DNA of 64,000 nt from Victivallales bacterium (GTDB lineage: Bacteria > Verrucomicrobiota > Lentisphaeria > Oligosphaerales > Oligosphaeraceae). The notes beneath the pieces were generated by a model that was not told the DNA's origin, made no database searches, and saw only the letters and a program-made list of their open reading frames with translations. The position numbers and the translations under genes are program-made. Shown here one piece after another: positions 62,116 through 64,000 of this stretch; positions within the stretch are counted from its first letter, which is position 1, and every line of letters begins with the position of its first letter. The stretch lies in contig JAFZWH010000091.1 of NCBI GenBank assembly GCA_017617415.1, forward strand, positions 62,001-126,000, read 5' to 3'.

Positions 62116-63528
62116 ATGTCTCGACACATTCCCTCCCCCAGCCTTTCCCGCGATGACGAAGCACCCCTGGTGGTTCGAATCATCACCTTGGGATGTGCCA
62201 AAAACCTCGTGGACGCCGAGGTGATGTGCGGCTCGCTTGCCGCCAACGGCATCTGCCTGACCACGGACCCCGAAGCAGCCGACCTGACCATCATCAACAC
62301 CTGTGGCTTTATTCAAAGTGCGCGGGACGAGGCGGAGGCCGCCATCGAGGAGGCGATTCGCTGGAAAATGAACGGCCGCCGCAAAGGTCTGTTACGACGC
62401 ATTGTGGTCGGCGGATGCCTGGCACAGCGTTCTGCGCCAGAATATGCTGAAAGATACCCAAAAGTTGATTGCTTCATTGGCATTGACGCCGCGCCGCGCA
62501 TCCACGAGGTGTTATTCGCTCTGGCGGCTCAGCCCCCAACCGCCAAGCCTCAAGTGCTTGTCGGTTCCAACATGCCTCAATGGCTTTATGACGACAAGAC
62601 TCCGCGCATCCAGGTGACTCCCGCCTCCTACGCATACGTCAAGATCGCCGAGGGCTGCAACCACCGTTGCTCCTTCTGCGCCATCCCCGGCATTCGCGGA
62701 AATTTACGCAGTCGAGCACCAGAATCCGTCCTGGAGGAGTGCCGTCAGTTGCTGGCCAGTGGCGTGAACGAACTTGACCTGATTGCACAGGACACTACCG
62801 CCTACGGCTATGACCAGAAACCCCGCAACACCCTCGCAGAGCTATTGCACGGCATTGAGAAACTGCCTGGCGACTTCTGGGTGCGTGTCCTCTACACCCA
62901 CCCGCTTCATCTCACGCCGGAGTTTCTGGAATTGCTTGGCAATGGGCGCCATCTGGTCCCCTATCTCGATGTGCCGCTGCAGCATATCGCCGACCCCATC
63001 TTGAAGTCCATGCGTCGCGGCATGACCACTGCCCAGACCCGCGAACTGATGCTGTCCATCCGCGAGAAATGGCCGCAGATGGTTATCCGGACGACTTTCA
63101 TGACCGGCTACCCAGGGGAGACAGAGGAGGACTTCCAGGAACTGCTCGCCTTTGTCAAAGCGATGAATTTTGATCGACTGGGAGCCTTCGCCTTCTCCCC
63201 TGAACCAGGCACTCCCGCCTTCGACCTCCAGGAAGGCAAAGTCCCCCAGGAAGTGGCCGAAGAACGCCGCAGACAACTGTTGGAACTCCAAAAAAGCATC
63301 TCCCGCAAACGCAATCAGACCTGGGTGGGAAAGTCGATGCGCGTGCTGGTAGAGGAGCGACTGCAGAAAGGCGTCTGGCTTGCCCGCAGTGTCGCCGACG
63401 CCCCAGAGGTGGATCCTGCGGTAACAGTCCATGCCGGCAGTGATCGCCTGCTGCAAACCAATCGCTTCGCCCAGGTTCGGATCACCCATGCCGGCGAATA
63501 TGACTTGACCGCACAGCTTTTGACTTGA
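62116..63528 (+). CDS. rimO: Ribosomal protein S12 methylthiotransferase RimO
   Basis: A 470-residue radical-SAM enzyme. The N-terminal UPF0004 domain has three cluster cysteines (L-G-C-A-K-N, N-T-C-G-F-I, G-G-C-L-A-Q). The radical-SAM cysteines are in E-G-C-N-H-R-C-S-F-C, and a TRAM domain closes the protein (V-L-V-E-E to Q-V-R-I). L-G-C-A-K-N-L-V-D and C-S-F-C-A-I-P fit RimO, which adds a methylthio group to Asp88 of ribosomal protein S12, better than MiaB, which acts on tRNA. It starts four bases after the membrane protein gene. Confidence 0.94.
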   Translation: MSRHIPSPSLSRDDEAPLVVRIITLGCAKNLVDAEVMCGSLAANGICLTTDPEAADLTIINTCGFIQSARDEAEAAIEEAIRWKMNGRRKGLLRRIVVGGCLAQRSAPEYAERYPKVDCFIGIDAAPRIHEVLFALAAQPPTAKPQVLVGSNMPQWLYDDKTPRIQVTPASYAYVKIAEGCNHRCSFCAIPGIRGNLRSRAPESVLEECRQLLASGVNELDLIAQDTTAYGYDQKPRNTLAELLHGIEKLPGDFWVRVLYTHPLHLTPEFLELLGNGRHLVPYLDVPLQHIADPILKSMRRGMTTAQTRELMLSIREKWPQMVIRTTFMTGYPGETEEDFQELLAFVKAMNFDRLGAFAFSPEPGTPAFDLQEGKVPQEVAEERRRQLLELQKSISRKRNQTWVGKSMRVLVEERLQKGVWLARSVADAPEVDPAVTVHAGSDRLLQTNRFAQVRITHAGEYDLTAQLLT

Positions 63529-63544
63529 CATTTTCTATATTGAT

Positions 63545-64000
63545 ATGAAGATAAAAGAACAAACCACGCCACTCGATCCCCTGATTCCCCAGTCTTCGAA
63601 GAAATCCGTAGTCCTTCCGCTGGTCGGACTACTGCTCGCTTGCGCCCTGATCGTGCTGACGATTTTCCTCTGCCGATATGGCGTGCGGCATCTATACCGC
63701 GAAAACCCCGCTTTCCTGCTTAGCCGCATCGAAGTACTTTCTTCCAATGAGCAGATGCGTGTCAAAACCGAGGAATGCCTTCACCAACTGCAAATTCAAG
63801 AGGGACTGACCAACTTGACCGGCATTGATTTGCGATCCGTGCGCAATGAGCTTTGCAAGAATCCGCGAGTGGCCAATGTCGAGCTCCAGCGAATCTTTCC
63901 GGGCACCCTACGGGTTTCCGTCAAGCCACGCGTTCCAGTGGCCATTCTGCGCTTTCCGCCGGAATCCGGACGTGGGGAATTGAAGGTAGACCAGGAAGGT
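63545..64000 (+). CDS. ftsQ: Cell division protein FtsQ, 5' part (cut by window end)
   Basis: The first 152 codons of an FtsQ-type protein. It has a short cytosolic start, one membrane helix (about 24-46) and a POTRA domain with L-S-R-I-E-V, L-T-G-I-D-L-R-S-V-R, N-P-R-V-A-N-V-E-L and R-I-F-P-G-T-L-R-V-S-V. FtsQ bridges early and late divisome proteins. ATG 63545 is chosen from the helix position. In many genomes ftsQ follows murC or ddl; here rimO precedes it by 16 bases. The remainder lies beyond the window. Confidence 0.85.
   Translation, partial: MKIKEQTTPLDPLIPQSSKKSVVLPLVGLLLACALIVLTIFLCRYGVRHLYRENPAFLLSRIEVLSSNEQMRVKTEECLHQLQIQEGLTNLTGIDLRSVRNELCKNPRVANVELQRIFPGTLRVSVKPRVPVAILRFPPESGRGELKVDQEG

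Overview
The window reads as a chromosomal segment of a GC-moderate, anaerobe-like bacterium of the PVC superphylum, most likely Lentisphaerota (Victivallis-like) or a close relative. This placement is inference. It rests on many large secreted glycosidases with DUF4838, DUF4434 and DUF4091 domains, a prepilin-like protein with a C-terminal SH/FxDGH motif, a compact V-type ATPase operon carrying a DUF2764 gene, DWG-type Ser/Thr kinases and a PurF lacking its N-terminal cysteine. No rRNA, tRNA or CRISPR array was seen.

Layout. 1-3.9 kb is an accessory patch: GIY-YIG protein, unknown protein, YhcG/DUF1016 nuclease, a 34-codon scar duplicating the start of the unknown gene, and a self-inhibited Fic protein behind repeated operator-like sites. 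3.9-19.1 kb is mainly glycan degradation: GH16, GH2 mannosidase, a putative six-hairpin glycosidase, a DUF4838 protein, an esterase-like protein without its serine and a pseudopilin. It is interrupted at 7.2-9.0 kb by HNH, fumarase alpha and Nudix genes. 19.2-30.3 kb holds cell-shape genes (mrdA, mreD), a PHP phosphoesterase, a GH109-like oxidoreductase, a ParC-type topoisomerase subunit, a stand-alone AICAR transformylase, an MsbA-like exporter and a DegT aminotransferase.

30.4-41.6 kb is a long minus-strand run: purF, V-ATPase genes E-DUF2764-A-B-D-I-K, a K+/H+ antiporter and a cyclophilin, ending at a strong terminator. The K subunit carries Na+-type ligands, so ATP-driven sodium transport is likely. 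Two copies of an intergenic repeat lie in this run, and one contains a 103-bp MITE-like insertion. 41.8-47.6 kb holds a DUF4434 protein and two tandem receptor-like Ser/Thr kinases (kinase, one membrane helix, external dCache-like sensor). 47.7-51.2 kb holds murI and ilvBN with a candidate attenuator. 51.2-57.4 kb holds a GH20-like protein and a large GH123-like protein. 57.4-64 kb holds CoaB with a degenerate CoaC half, an unknown gene, dut, a lytic transglycosylase, two poorly known genes, rimO and the start of ftsQ.

The GH20-like, GH123 and GH109-like genes together suggest use of amino-sugar glycans. Degenerate heptanucleotide tandem repeats sit in at least eight intergenic gaps, mostly directly upstream of start codons. 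The observations most worth a second look are the MITE with its empty-site copy, the heptamer repeats, the kinase pair, the Fic operator array, and the inverted repeat inside the promoter of the GH20-like gene.
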